In this document: in pieces, positions 34,042-42,919 of the stretch
Numbering within the stretch: the stretch's first letter is position 1
Layout: each line of letters begins with the position of its first letter
Source of the DNA: an uncultured eubacterium 1-6
GTDB taxonomy: Bacteria > Bacillota > Clostridia > Lachnospirales > Lachnospiraceae
Reading direction: 5' to 3'
Assembly: GCA_903789595.1 (NCBI GenBank)
Contig: CAIFEZ010000002.1
Span: 69,109-133,108 of the forward strand
Length of the DNA stretch: 64,000 nt
Made by a program: the position numbers and the translations under genes
The notes under the pieces: model-generated
Databases searched by the model: none
Seen by the model: the letters and a program-made list of their open reading frames with translations, nothing else
What the model was told of the DNA's origin: nothing

Positions 34042-34508
34042 ATTTCAACCTCTCCTTCCTGTAATTTCAAGTCATAATAACAGATATTCGCGGTCTTTCC
34101 GGAGCCGGCGCCGCTTCCCGGTACCGGAGGATTCTTTACCCATTCCTCGTCCCAGGGCATATAGCCGTACTGTGAAAGGACGGACTGCTGAAGTCCTACT
34201 CTGTGCACGCCCGGTGTCAGTCCGCCCTCCTTCTCCACATACACGATTCCTTCATCGTCAAAATCCCAGTGTTCCCAGCAGCATTTCTTGATCTCCTCAA
34301 AGGTTCTCGGCGCTTTTCCGTTGATTCCGAAGCGCTGCACCTCTCTCGGATACTCCACGCCATCTACAGAAATGTAATATCCGTTATGCAGCGACAGGAA
34401 GCAGCCGCGGTAGTCCGCAATGCGGACACCGAAGCAAAATCCGACGGTTTTTCCGTCATGGGTGACATTTTTCAAGCTATCCTTTCGGATTAAAAAATCA
34501 TCAAACAT
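34038..34508 (-). CDS. C-glycoside deglycosidase beta-subunit-like protein (DUF6379 type)
   Basis: 156 residues from the ATG at 34508, which follows CAGGAGGAAAT; the longer frame to 34583 is unlikely. Blocks shared with the second beta-like gene (55152) are Y(R/K)G...VDG(V/E).Y, the Glu-rich EEI/EEL helix, and KEGGLTPGVH/KKGGLSVGYH. In characterised deglycosidases this beta-sandwich subunit completes the active site of the TIM-barrel alpha subunit, encoded directly after it with a four-base overlap. Function is assigned from family plus gene pairing; the aglycone is unknown. Confidence 0.78.
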   Translation of the reverse strand: MFDDFLIRKDSLKNVTHDGKTVGFCFGVRIADYRGCFLSLHNGYYISVDGVEYPREVQRFGINGKAPRTFEEIKKCCWEHWDFDDEGIVYVEKEGGLTPGVHRVGLQQSVLSQYGYMPWDEEWVKNPPVPGSGAGSGKTANICYYDLKLQEGEVEI

Positions 34509-34557
34509 ATGATTTCCTCCTGATTGTAATAATTGACTTGTATTTTCATTGCTAATA

Positions 34558-35232
34558 TCAGTCTTCCTGAGACAGTGTTTCAACGTGTCCTGTCAGGAGA
34601 TACAGGATGAAATTTCCTGCATCCAGCGGGGAAGCAGACCGGCTTCCTATTCCAGCGACTATAGTCTGGTCCGGGCTGTAGATCTTGTCATCTGTGAGCC
34701 GGGTATTCTCCAGCATAATCCCTGTCGGATAAGTCCCTCCGTCCGAACCAGCGGTGCTGTAGATCAGAGAACTGCTGTACTCCTCCAGCACAGACTCCGG
34801 AAGGATATCTTCCAGATTCAGAAATGCGTGATTTTCATTTTCTTTTTCAAACAGATCCTGTTCTGCGACAAAAGCATCAATTTCTCCGGAGAGAAACTCT
34901 GCCGCGAGGATCTGCAGAGACGATGCGGATCTCTGATCCTGCGCCCCCGAATCATAATAGAGACTTGTGTCCAGCGTCAGCGTTTCGTCATCCCCATATC
35001 CGGCTGCCTTTCGGTAATCTTCTACAAGACTGCTTTTCTCTGCTTCCAGGGAATCTGCTCCGATGAGCGTCACCTGCAGAACAGAATCAGCCTTCCCTTT
35101 TCCCTGCCCGCAGCCTGTCAGAGCTCCTGCCGAAAGAATACACAGTATTAAAATCTGCGCAGCCCGCTTTCTCACCCTATTGCGTCTCGCGGCTGGCAGA
35201 TTTCGTTGTATAACCGCTGCGCTCTCATTCAT
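34558..35232 (-). CDS. Small secreted lipoprotein in the ABC importer operon
   Basis: 224 residues. A basic N-terminus and hydrophobic stretch lead to the lipobox SAGALTGCG, so Cys becomes the lipidated first residue. The mature part is acidic with no domain I can name; segments like GEIDAFVAEQDLF and FLNLEDILPES resemble short solute-binding-like proteins. The ATG at 35232 overlaps the YesL stop by eight bases (ATGAATGA), so translation is coupled. It may help capture the substrate or assist the importer (inference). The longer frame reaching 35358 lies inside the YesL gene and is rejected. Confidence 0.7.
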   Translation of the reverse strand: MNESAAVIQRNLPAARRNRVRKRAAQILILCILSAGALTGCGQGKGKADSVLQVTLIGADSLEAEKSSLVEDYRKAAGYGDDETLTLDTSLYYDSGAQDQRSASSLQILAAEFLSGEIDAFVAEQDLFEKENENHAFLNLEDILPESVLEEYSSSLIYSTAGSDGGTYPTGIMLENTRLTDDKIYSPDQTIVAGIGSRSASPLDAGNFILYLLTGHVETLSQED

Positions 35233-36004
35233 ATTTTCCGTTTTTCCACACCGGGCGGGTGCAAAAAGGATTTTTGTTTTCACCTTTTTCGAGCGGTTCT
35301 TTTTCCCCGTATGGGAGCTGTCCCATTCCGGATTTCTTCTCTTCTGTATAATCGTCATGATATATCAGATTCCGCGCATCCTCCTCCCGCTTATCTTCCT
35401 CTGACATTCCTTTCCGGAATACTTTTTCCAACAAGACGGAGGCAAGCCAGAGGGTTGTCGCCGGCATTACCAGAACAGCGACCGGCATCAGCCAGATAAT
35501 CAGAGCCGCCCCCGCCGCCAGTACGAAGACCGCCAGAGAAACCGGCAGACTAGAAATCATCAGCAGAGCCGCATTTTTCATCGTCTGCCGCACCGTGTTT
35601 TCAAACCGTGCAAGGCAGGCAAATACCCACACTGCATACACCCCGATAAGAATCATCAGAATATAAAAGAAATACTGCGTACCCACCGGAACTCTTCCCT
35701 GTTGAATCAGTGTCTTCAACGCTGCCAGGTCCAACAGAAAGAGCGTCAGCACCGCCAGCAGGATCATCCATATCCCGGTGGCCTGTTTGAAATTTTCTTT
35801 AAAACTTTTCATAAAGTCCGAGAACATATAGCCCCGGCTGTTTTTGATGTTCTTCTGGATCGTATAATAGAATGCCGTACAGGAAGCCCCCGCAGTGACC
35901 ACAGGAACACATAGAGCAAGCCACAGAAAATTCAGTCCGATCACCGATAAGATCTTGCTGACTGCCGAAAAAAAAGGATTGTCCAGATCAAAGATTCTTG
36001 CCAT
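35225..36004 (-). CDS. YesL-family (DUF624) membrane protein
   Basis: 259 residues with about five membrane segments, starting LDNPFFSAVSKILSVIGLNFLWL, the conserved opening of YesL proteins, followed by CVPVVTAGASCTAFYYTI. A charged soluble tail of about 60 residues ends the protein. YesL genes are widely found with Lpl-type sugar ABC permeases, though their exact role is not known. It follows the second permease by 31 bases and precedes the lipoprotein. The ribosome binding site (AGGCGG) is weak. Confidence 0.82.
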   Translation of the reverse strand: MARIFDLDNPFFSAVSKILSVIGLNFLWLALCVPVVTAGASCTAFYYTIQKNIKNSRGYMFSDFMKSFKENFKQATGIWMILLAVLTLFLLDLAALKTLIQQGRVPVGTQYFFYILMILIGVYAVWVFACLARFENTVRQTMKNAALLMISSLPVSLAVFVLAAGAALIIWLMPVAVLVMPATTLWLASVLLEKVFRKGMSEEDKREEDARNLIYHDDYTEEKKSGMGQLPYGEKEPLEKGENKNPFCTRPVWKNGKYE

Positions 36005-36035
36005 ATGACTATACCGCCTGTCTTTATTGTTTCAC

Positions 36036-36938
36036 TCATTCTTTAACTCCGCCGAGCGAAATACCTGCCACGAATGCCTTTTGGAAGAAGGGATACAAAA
36101 CCATGACAGGGATAATTCCAACCACTGCCATTGCCATCCGGATCGAGTTGGAGGGAAGAGATGCCGCAGCGCTCCCCGTATTCACACTCATATTGGCCAG
36201 GTTCCGGATATTGTCGATGATGCTCTTCAGCAAAAGCTGAAGGGAGTACAGATTCGTATCCGTGATATAGTACAGTCCATTTGCCCAGTCGTTCCAGTAT
36301 CCGAGGCCTACCATAAGTCCGATGGTTGCGAGAATCGGAAGCGACAGTGGCAGAATGATCTTAAAGTAGATGTACCACTCTCCTGCGCCGTCAATCTTTG
36401 CCGCCTCAATCAGAGCCGGATGAATGTTTGTGGCAAAATTGTTTTTATACAGAATGATAAAAAAGCCATTCATGAGAAGCGTAGGAAAGATTAGCGCCCA
36501 TATCGTATTCTTCACATGAAAGACACCCGTCCACATCAGGTAGGACGGCACAATGCCGCCATTGAACAGCATTGTGAAGAAAATCAGAAAAGTAATCAGC
36601 TTCGCCCTCTTATAATCTCTTCGAGCCAGAGGATAAGCAAGAAGCGGTCCGACCAACAGATGGATTCCCGTTCCGATGACCGTAACCAGAATTGTGATTC
36701 CATAGGAACGAAGAATTCCTCCTCCATTGGAAGTAAACAGATACTGATAGGCATATGCAGAAAATTTTCGAGGCCAGAAATTATAACCGAACTGCATCAG
36801 CGTGGAATCATCTGTGAGCGAAGAAGAAAGAAGCAAAATAAAAGGAAGAATCGCACACAGCGCAAAAATCATCAGAATGACATTGATGATAATCTGGAAT
36901 CTCCGTTCCCCCTTGCCTTTTACACTTGTATTATTCAT
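36036..36938 (-). CDS. Sugar ABC transporter permease, LplC/YtcP type
   Basis: 300 residues with six membrane segments. The EAA loop that contacts the ATPase is in IEAAKIDGAGEWYIYFKIILPLSLP, as in carbohydrate permeases of the CUT1 class. The C-terminus GISLGGVKE is typical for the LplC group. No ATPase gene is in the window, so a shared MsmX-like ATPase elsewhere is expected. The start follows GGAGGAAAAT and lies 19 bases after the first permease. Confidence 0.9.
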   Translation of the reverse strand: MNNTSVKGKGERRFQIIINVILMIFALCAILPFILLLSSSLTDDSTLMQFGYNFWPRKFSAYAYQYLFTSNGGGILRSYGITILVTVIGTGIHLLVGPLLAYPLARRDYKRAKLITFLIFFTMLFNGGIVPSYLMWTGVFHVKNTIWALIFPTLLMNGFFIILYKNNFATNIHPALIEAAKIDGAGEWYIYFKIILPLSLPILATIGLMVGLGYWNDWANGLYYITDTNLYSLQLLLKSIIDNIRNLANMSVNTGSAAASLPSNSIRMAMAVVGIIPVMVLYPFFQKAFVAGISLGGVKE

Positions 36939-36957
36939 TCAGATTTTCCTCCTTCCC

Positions 36958-38340
36958 TCAGAACATCGCATTCTCTTTGTCGACCTTGCGGACGATCAGG
37001 TTCACTACCAGAACAATTGCAAAGCCTACGATCGCCTGATATGTGCTTGCCGCAGAAGCCAGAGAAATATTGTTGTTGACCATCAAAGCACGGTACACAT
37101 AGGTATCGATGGTATTTGTCACGTCATACAATGCGCCTGCATTCAGGGGGACCTGATAGAACAGACCAAAATCCGAATAGAAGATACGTCCCACCTGCAG
37201 CAGGAACAGCGTCATGATTGTCGGCTTCAGCTGCGGAATCGTGATCTTCCAGATGATCTGCCACCTTGTGGCCCCGTCTACTCTTGCAGCTTCATAAATG
37301 CCGTAATCAATTCCTACGATCGATGAAAGGAAAATGATGCCATTGTATCCAAGCTGTTTCCAGACGTTAATGAAAATCAGGATAAACGGCCACCAGGTTT
37401 TGTCCGAATAAAAATTCGGAGCGGCAGCGCCCAATGCTTTGGTGATCAATCCTGTTTCGTTACTCAGAAACGCATATACGATGTACGATACAATAACAAA
37501 CGAAATCAGCTGAGGCAAAAGGATAGAGGTCTGATAGAATTTCTGCATTGCTTTTCTGGCCACTTCCGAAAGACAGATGCCGACGACCAGACCTGACACA
37601 ATGCCCAGAACAATAAATACAGCATTATAAAGAAGCGTATTTCTTGTAATAACCCATGCATCCGTTGTCGAAAACAGATATTTAAAATTGTCAAATCCTA
37701 CCCACTCGCTGCCCCACAGTCCTTTCGAATAATCAATTTTCTTGAAGGCAATGTAGATTCCAAACATCGGAATATAATTGTTAATGATAAAGTACAGAAG
37801 GCCCGGGAGAATCATGAAATCCAGGGAGCAAAGAACCTTGTGTTCGCGAAGCGAGAAAAGGCCGCAGACAATGATCAGAATACTGAGAATTACCGATACG
37901 ACGGCGCCTGATGAAACAGTAGTCTTCTTAACGCCTTCCAGCATACTTCCTACATTCGATGCCATAAACGCCGAAGCGACCAGCCCGGCAATTCCCGCTG
38001 CTGTCATAATCTCATCGGAAATAACTCTTTTGCCGATCTTAACGAGGGATGAAACAACTACGACAATCATCGCAACGGTAAAGATCCAGAGAACCGTGCT
38101 CTGTCCTACTTCATGCCTCCCTCCCGCGATTCGCGTTCCGAGAAGAAACGACCTCCCCAGAATTCCAAACGTCCGCTGCTTGTATTGATAGGTTGCATAG
38201 GGAAGTACAAATAACAACGCCACTGCCACAACCGCAAGAATTGCCGGCACAAATCTCTCAAGTACTTCCGGGATTCTCAAAGAGGTTTTGTCGATATTTT
38301 GAATTTCTGTTGTTTGTTTTTTTCTGCTGTTCATTTTCAT
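36958..38340 (-). CDS. Sugar ABC transporter permease, LplB/YtcO type, with N-terminal membrane extension
   Basis: About 460 residues. The C-terminal 300 are a normal LplB permease (FMILPGLLYFIINNYIPMFGIYIAF; EAA loop in YEAARVDGATRWQIIWKITIP). The first 150 residues add about four extra membrane segments not found in standard LplB. ATG at 38340 is preferred because the ATG at 38358 lies directly after a hairpin with no ribosome binding site, whereas AGGA precedes 38340; the choice is not certain. It partners the LplC-type permease and the binding protein at 38474. Confidence 0.87.
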   Translation of the reverse strand: MKMNSRKKQTTEIQNIDKTSLRIPEVLERFVPAILAVVAVALLFVLPYATYQYKQRTFGILGRSFLLGTRIAGGRHEVGQSTVLWIFTVAMIVVVVSSLVKIGKRVISDEIMTAAGIAGLVASAFMASNVGSMLEGVKKTTVSSGAVVSVILSILIIVCGLFSLREHKVLCSLDFMILPGLLYFIINNYIPMFGIYIAFKKIDYSKGLWGSEWVGFDNFKYLFSTTDAWVITRNTLLYNAVFIVLGIVSGLVVGICLSEVARKAMQKFYQTSILLPQLISFVIVSYIVYAFLSNETGLITKALGAAAPNFYSDKTWWPFILIFINVWKQLGYNGIIFLSSIVGIDYGIYEAARVDGATRWQIIWKITIPQLKPTIMTLFLLQVGRIFYSDFGLFYQVPLNAGALYDVTNTIDTYVYRALMVNNNISLASAASTYQAIVGFAIVLVVNLIVRKVDKENAMF

Positions 38341-38362
38341 AATCTGATTTTTCCTCATAAGA

Positions 38363-38390
38363 AGAATATCCGGGCTATGCCGGATATTCT
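38363..38390 (-). promoter_or_regulatory. Intercistronic hairpin between binding protein and permease genes
   Basis: Perfect 11-base stem AGAATATCCGG / CCGGATATTCT with a 6-base loop. No T run follows on the minus strand. Such hairpins usually stabilise the upstream binding-protein mRNA and lower permease expression. Confidence 0.65.
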
Positions 38391-38473
38391 TTTCCCATCA
38401 AATGCAGGAATCCGCTATGTTTCTAAAAGCTTCTAACATAGATTCCTCTCTTTGGCGGTATTTTCAGACTCTT

Positions 38474-40099
38474 TTATTTTTGTTCCGCTTTCCACTTGTC
38501 GAGCTGTTCCTGATAATAGTCGAGATACTTCTGCAGTCCCGCACCCTCCAGCTCACTGTTCATGGTATCCAGTGTGCTGATGTCCGCAGATCCGGATTCC
38601 AGGGCGTTTTCATATTTTTTCAGTACAGCAGAGAGAGCTGTCTGTTCGTTTGCAATCGGCTCCGTATTGATCACCAAACCAAAGTAAGGAGACATCTCGG
38701 CCTTATCCAGTGCTTCTTTTGCCTTTGTGCGAAAATCAGAACCGGTGCCCTCTGCCGGATAAGCGTTGAACTGGTTGCCGAAGAAGAAGTCACTGTTCTG
38801 GTATTGCTTGGTATCCAGAAGCTTTGCTTCCCCCTGATCATTCAGCTCATAATCTCTTCCCTCAACGCCGTATACAAAGAGATTCTCGATGTCCGGATCG
38901 GTGTACATCAGATTCATAAAAGCGACCGCTGCCTCCGGCTCTTCAGAGGTTGACGGAACCGACCATCCCCAGGTGTTAACATTTGAAGACTGCACCGGTA
39001 CATCCAGATACGGCACACAAACCACATCGTAGCCGGTTGCCGATTTCTTCGCCTGCTCTACGCCAATTTCAGACTGTACCGTATACGCAAAGGTCACGCC
39101 GTTGGCCATCTGCTGATCTGCTCCGTCCTGCGCCGTAGCAGAATCCTTATAGATCAAGTCGCTATTGTAGAAGTCAATGGTTCTCTCTACACTGGCCTTG
39201 TAATCTTCATCTGCGAAGTAATTCTCAACGGTTCCATCATCATTTGCACGAATGATTCGGTTCGCATCGCCGAGAACATCAAATCCATAGTTATCTGCGA
39301 AGCTGTCCGCCGCCGTATCCGTATAGGTTCCCATCATAACATTTCCCTGGGTATCTGCATTGCAGAGCATTGCGGTCGTTTTCATATTGTCCGGAAGTTT
39401 GTCCTGAGAGTCATGAACTGTCTGAAGGATATCCTTGAACTCGCTCCAGGAAGAAAGCTTCTCTGCTTTCTCAGTAAGTCCCAGCTCATCCAGAATATCC
39501 TTTCTCATAATCACATAATAGCTGGAATTATACGTACGATAAGCCGGAAGCGCATAAACAGCTCCATCGATCGTGGTTGCCGGAAGATACTCACTCAAAA
39601 GCTTCTTCGCATCCGGTGCATAGTCGTCCAGATACTCAGAAATATCCATCAGCTGATTCTGTGCTGTAAAGGTCGAGAAACTGGTGGTCGGCATTGCCGT
39701 ATCCATGATCAGGTCTACCTGATCACTTCCTCCGGTCAGCATCAGCGGTATCTGCTGCATATAGGTCGCAATGTCAAGGATATGATAGTTTACATGAACA
39801 CCGATCTTCGCCTCGGAAATCTTGTTAATTTCATCCATGACCTCATCCAGCCCGTTTTCGCCAAAAAATCCCAGGCCGTACATCTCAATATTTACAACGT
39901 CTCCGTCTGAGACCTTCTTTGCCGCTGTAGATCCTGAAGATGAGGATACGCTTCCTGCTCCCACGGACTCCGTTGATTCTGCAGAAGTCGCAGATTCTGA
40001 GACGTCTGCCGTCTCCTCTGTTGTCGTTCCGCCGCACCCGGCCAGAACCGACGCTGCCATGATTCCCGAAAGAATGACGGACACCAGCTTCTTTTTCAT
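38474..40099 (-). CDS. Sugar ABC transporter substrate-binding lipoprotein, LplA type
   Basis: 541 residues. The signal peptide ends in a lipobox (MAASVLAGCGG), followed by a Ser/Thr/Glu-rich linker of about 40 residues and a large extracellular solute-binding domain (VNIEMYGLGFFGENGLDEV onward). It is the first gene of the importer operon that ends with the deglycosidase-like pair, so the ligand may be a glycoside. The start follows GGGAGGAG. The 372-base gap to the divergent regulator at 40472 should hold both promoters; it is AT-rich but no clear site was found. Confidence 0.9.
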   Translation of the reverse strand: MKKKLVSVILSGIMAASVLAGCGGTTTEETADVSESATSAESTESVGAGSVSSSSGSTAAKKVSDGDVVNIEMYGLGFFGENGLDEVMDEINKISEAKIGVHVNYHILDIATYMQQIPLMLTGGSDQVDLIMDTAMPTTSFSTFTAQNQLMDISEYLDDYAPDAKKLLSEYLPATTIDGAVYALPAYRTYNSSYYVIMRKDILDELGLTEKAEKLSSWSEFKDILQTVHDSQDKLPDNMKTTAMLCNADTQGNVMMGTYTDTAADSFADNYGFDVLGDANRIIRANDDGTVENYFADEDYKASVERTIDFYNSDLIYKDSATAQDGADQQMANGVTFAYTVQSEIGVEQAKKSATGYDVVCVPYLDVPVQSSNVNTWGWSVPSTSEEPEAAVAFMNLMYTDPDIENLFVYGVEGRDYELNDQGEAKLLDTKQYQNSDFFFGNQFNAYPAEGTGSDFRTKAKEALDKAEMSPYFGLVINTEPIANEQTALSAVLKKYENALESGSADISTLDTMNSELEGAGLQKYLDYYQEQLDKWKAEQK

Positions 40100-40471
40100 G
40101 CTTTTCTCCTCCCAAATATGTGATTCTGAATTTTACAGCCGTCTCTCTATGGCACTGGTACCATATGCGCTGTACGATTTGCTTGTGAACACAGTATACC
40201 GAAAACACCCGTTCCTCTTCTCTTTCGCAGGTAAGCAGTTTTCGCCCTGCACTTGCTCATTTTTATGATCTTTGGCAAAAAAACACCTGCCGTTGAGTTG
40301 GCCATTAATTTTTCAATGCTTTTTTTTAATCTTTTCTTTTATTTTCCTTCGTGATTTTATATAATACCAGATATAAAGCGAAGTATTTAACGAGATTATT
40401 TCCGAATCGTTTTAAATATCGCGCACTATTTCAGGTTTATGTTTTATCGCACAGAATCGTGGAGGTGGTCC

Positions 40472-42862
40472 ATGTACGAAATTACATCTGTTATTCCGCC
40501 TGTCTTCTCCTTTTTCGGACAGATTTCCAAGGCTTTTTCGATGCAGCGTCCTTCGTCTGATTTTTTTTGCCTCCTGTCAGGAAGTCTTAGAATTCAGACG
40601 AATGACGCTTCCTATCTTCTTGCTCCTTCCGACATTCTATATATAAAACCGGATGAGACCTGCTCCATAATTCCCCTGAAAAGCTCCACCGTTATCCTGC
40701 TTGAATTCCACCCCTGGCTTCTGGCAGATGTGCTGGGCCCTGAATATACGGTTCTCTCCTATTTTTCCGGACAGCATCCTTCTTCTGAAAAAACAGAATA
40801 CGCCGCAGATCTCGCCTTCCTCGTCGCTTCCTGTCATGCCAACCGCTCTTCTGGACAACGCACACAGATTTTTCTGCAGGCTTTCCACTTTCTGCATCAT
40901 TTTTCCATGGAGAGAAGCGGCCGCACTGACAGCTATGAGGACCGGTTAATGAATTTTATCAATGAAAACTACCGCTCCCGCTGTCTTCTGGAGCAGGCCG
41001 CAAAGGAACTCGGCTGTACTCCGCAGTATCTTTCTTCCTACATCCGAAAAAAAATGCATACCGGTTTCATAGATCTTGTCACGAAGCCCCGCCTGGCGAT
41101 GGCACGCCTTCTCCTTCAGAAAACAGACGAACCACTGTCACGCGTCGCTTCCCTGTCCGGATTTCCCAACCAGCTCTCCTTCCAGAGAGCCTTCGAAGAA
41201 TCGTTCCATACCACTCCCGGAGAATATGCAAACCGGTATCGGCCAATCGCAATTCCTCCTATGCCGCCTGCGTTTATGCAGATCATGGACTATCACTTGA
41301 TCATGGACTATCTTTACAATTATCTTCCCGGAAGCTTTGATGCACCTGAAAAACCTCCTGCGAGCGCAACGGTCACGGCCGAAATTTCCCCTTCTCCCGC
41401 AAAAATTCTCCGGCACCCCTGGAACGTGCTCCTCAATATTGGCACTTCCTCGGATTTTGAAAAGCCCAGATACCGTTATTCTCTGAAAATCATTCAGGAT
41501 GCGCTTCATTTTCAATATGGACGATTTCTGGAATTCTCCCGGCTGATCCGACAGCCCGATCCTCCGATCCGGCCTTACTACGACTTCAGCCGTTTTTTTG
41601 ACGCCGTCGACTTTATGCTCAAGATTCATATGAAACCGTTTATCGAGCTGAGCGGCAAACCCTTTCATATCTATCAGGAACCCGAGGAGCCGGACAGCGA
41701 TTACCGGAATCTTGCAGACTATTCCTCCTATGACAGGGAGTTTCCGTCGCTCCTTTCCGCTCTCCTCCGGGCTTGTGTGAACCGCTATGGAATGGAAGAA
41801 GTCTCCTCCTGGAAGTTTGAGCTCTGGGCCCGATACAGTGCGAGCCTCGCTTCTATGGAACCGCCGACAAAATATTCGCACCGTTTCCAGCAAACCGCTG
41901 AGCTTCTGAAAGATATCCTGCCCGGGGCAAAGCTTGGCGGTCCCGGCTTTAATCTCTACAGAGAGCCAGAAAGCTACCGCACATATCTGACCGCGCTGTG
42001 CCATCTGACTCACCGACCGGACTTTATTTCCGTAATCTACTTTCCCTATCTGCCCGTAAATTCCCATGATAACGGCAATTATCCGGTCAGCTCCGAGGCA
42101 GATTTGCTGCAGATCAAACTGGCTGCTATGAACAAGATCCTCAGAGAGGAAGGTTTTACCCATACGCCCCTCTTCGTCACAGAGCTTGGAGCCTTTACCA
42201 GTTCGGGAAATTTCATCAATGACTCTACTTATCCCTCGGCCTACCTGGTGTACCAGATGATCCAGAATCATTCTCTCGCACAAGTAATTGCTTACTGGCT
42301 GGCATCCGACACCTCTCTGCAATACGAAATCACCGGGAGTCCGTTCTGGGGAGGCAACGGCATCATCTCCTCCAACGGACTTCCGAAATCCGGCTTCTAT
42401 GCCCTGCGCATGCTGAACCTTCTGGATACTGTCTGCACAGCACGAACCCGAAACTATATCGTTACAAGGAATGAACAGACCTGGCACATCCTCTTTTTCC
42501 GTCTGGTGCGCATGAACAAGGATTTTGCTATGACTCCACGTGGAAAAGACGTCCTGCACTACCCGTTCTCTGCCTTCGAGAGTGAACCGCCCCTCGATCT
42601 GACTCTGCGAATCAGCGGCATGGAATCAGGCAGCTATCTGCTTCGTGAAGAGCAGATCGATCTGATTCACGGGAATATCCTGAACAGCTGGCGAAAACTC
42701 AATTACTGGAATGACCTTCGAGCGGAAGAATGTGAATTTCTCCTTCACGATTCCGCCCCGTCTGTTCAGATGCAGGCCGTAACCGTCGAGGATCACTTCG
42801 ACCTGACCGCTACCCTGAGCTACAATGAAGTCCGTCTTGTAACGCTGGAAAAACATGTATAA
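40472..42862 (+). CDS. AraC-family regulator fused to a degenerate GH39-like domain
   Basis: About 796 residues with the same architecture as 554-2983: cupin-like region, AraC helix-turn-helix pair (about 165-265, LEQAAKELGCTPQYLSSYI and LSRVASLSGFPNQLSFQRAF), GH39-like barrel and C-terminal beta domain (SGSYLLREEQIDL). The acid/base site is lost (WKFELWARYSAS) while the nucleophile-like Glu is kept (FVTELGAF). ATG at 40472 is used because GGAGGT precedes it by six bases. It is divergent from the ABC importer operon, its most likely target (inference), and is followed by a paralogue in tandem. Confidence 0.85.
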   Translation: MYEITSVIPPVFSFFGQISKAFSMQRPSSDFFCLLSGSLRIQTNDASYLLAPSDILYIKPDETCSIIPLKSSTVILLEFHPWLLADVLGPEYTVLSYFSGQHPSSEKTEYAADLAFLVASCHANRSSGQRTQIFLQAFHFLHHFSMERSGRTDSYEDRLMNFINENYRSRCLLEQAAKELGCTPQYLSSYIRKKMHTGFIDLVTKPRLAMARLLLQKTDEPLSRVASLSGFPNQLSFQRAFEESFHTTPGEYANRYRPIAIPPMPPAFMQIMDYHLIMDYLYNYLPGSFDAPEKPPASATVTAEISPSPAKILRHPWNVLLNIGTSSDFEKPRYRYSLKIIQDALHFQYGRFLEFSRLIRQPDPPIRPYYDFSRFFDAVDFMLKIHMKPFIELSGKPFHIYQEPEEPDSDYRNLADYSSYDREFPSLLSALLRACVNRYGMEEVSSWKFELWARYSASLASMEPPTKYSHRFQQTAELLKDILPGAKLGGPGFNLYREPESYRTYLTALCHLTHRPDFISVIYFPYLPVNSHDNGNYPVSSEADLLQIKLAAMNKILREEGFTHTPLFVTELGAFTSSGNFINDSTYPSAYLVYQMIQNHSLAQVIAYWLASDTSLQYEITGSPFWGGNGIISSNGLPKSGFYALRMLNLLDTVCTARTRNYIVTRNEQTWHILFFRLVRMNKDFAMTPRGKDVLHYPFSAFESEPPLDLTLRISGMESGSYLLREEQIDLIHGNILNSWRKLNYWNDLRAEECEFLLHDSAPSVQMQAVTVEDHFDLTATLSYNEVRLVTLEKHV

Positions 42863-42919
42863 AGACATACGCACCAGATTGTAAATACGAAACCAAAGAA
42901 AAGACTGAGAGGTATTTGC

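Noticed and set aside
41138-42559. 473-codon minus-strand frame opposite an AraC-GH39-like gene
   Set aside because: No motif, no start signal, fully inside a well-supported gene on the other strand.
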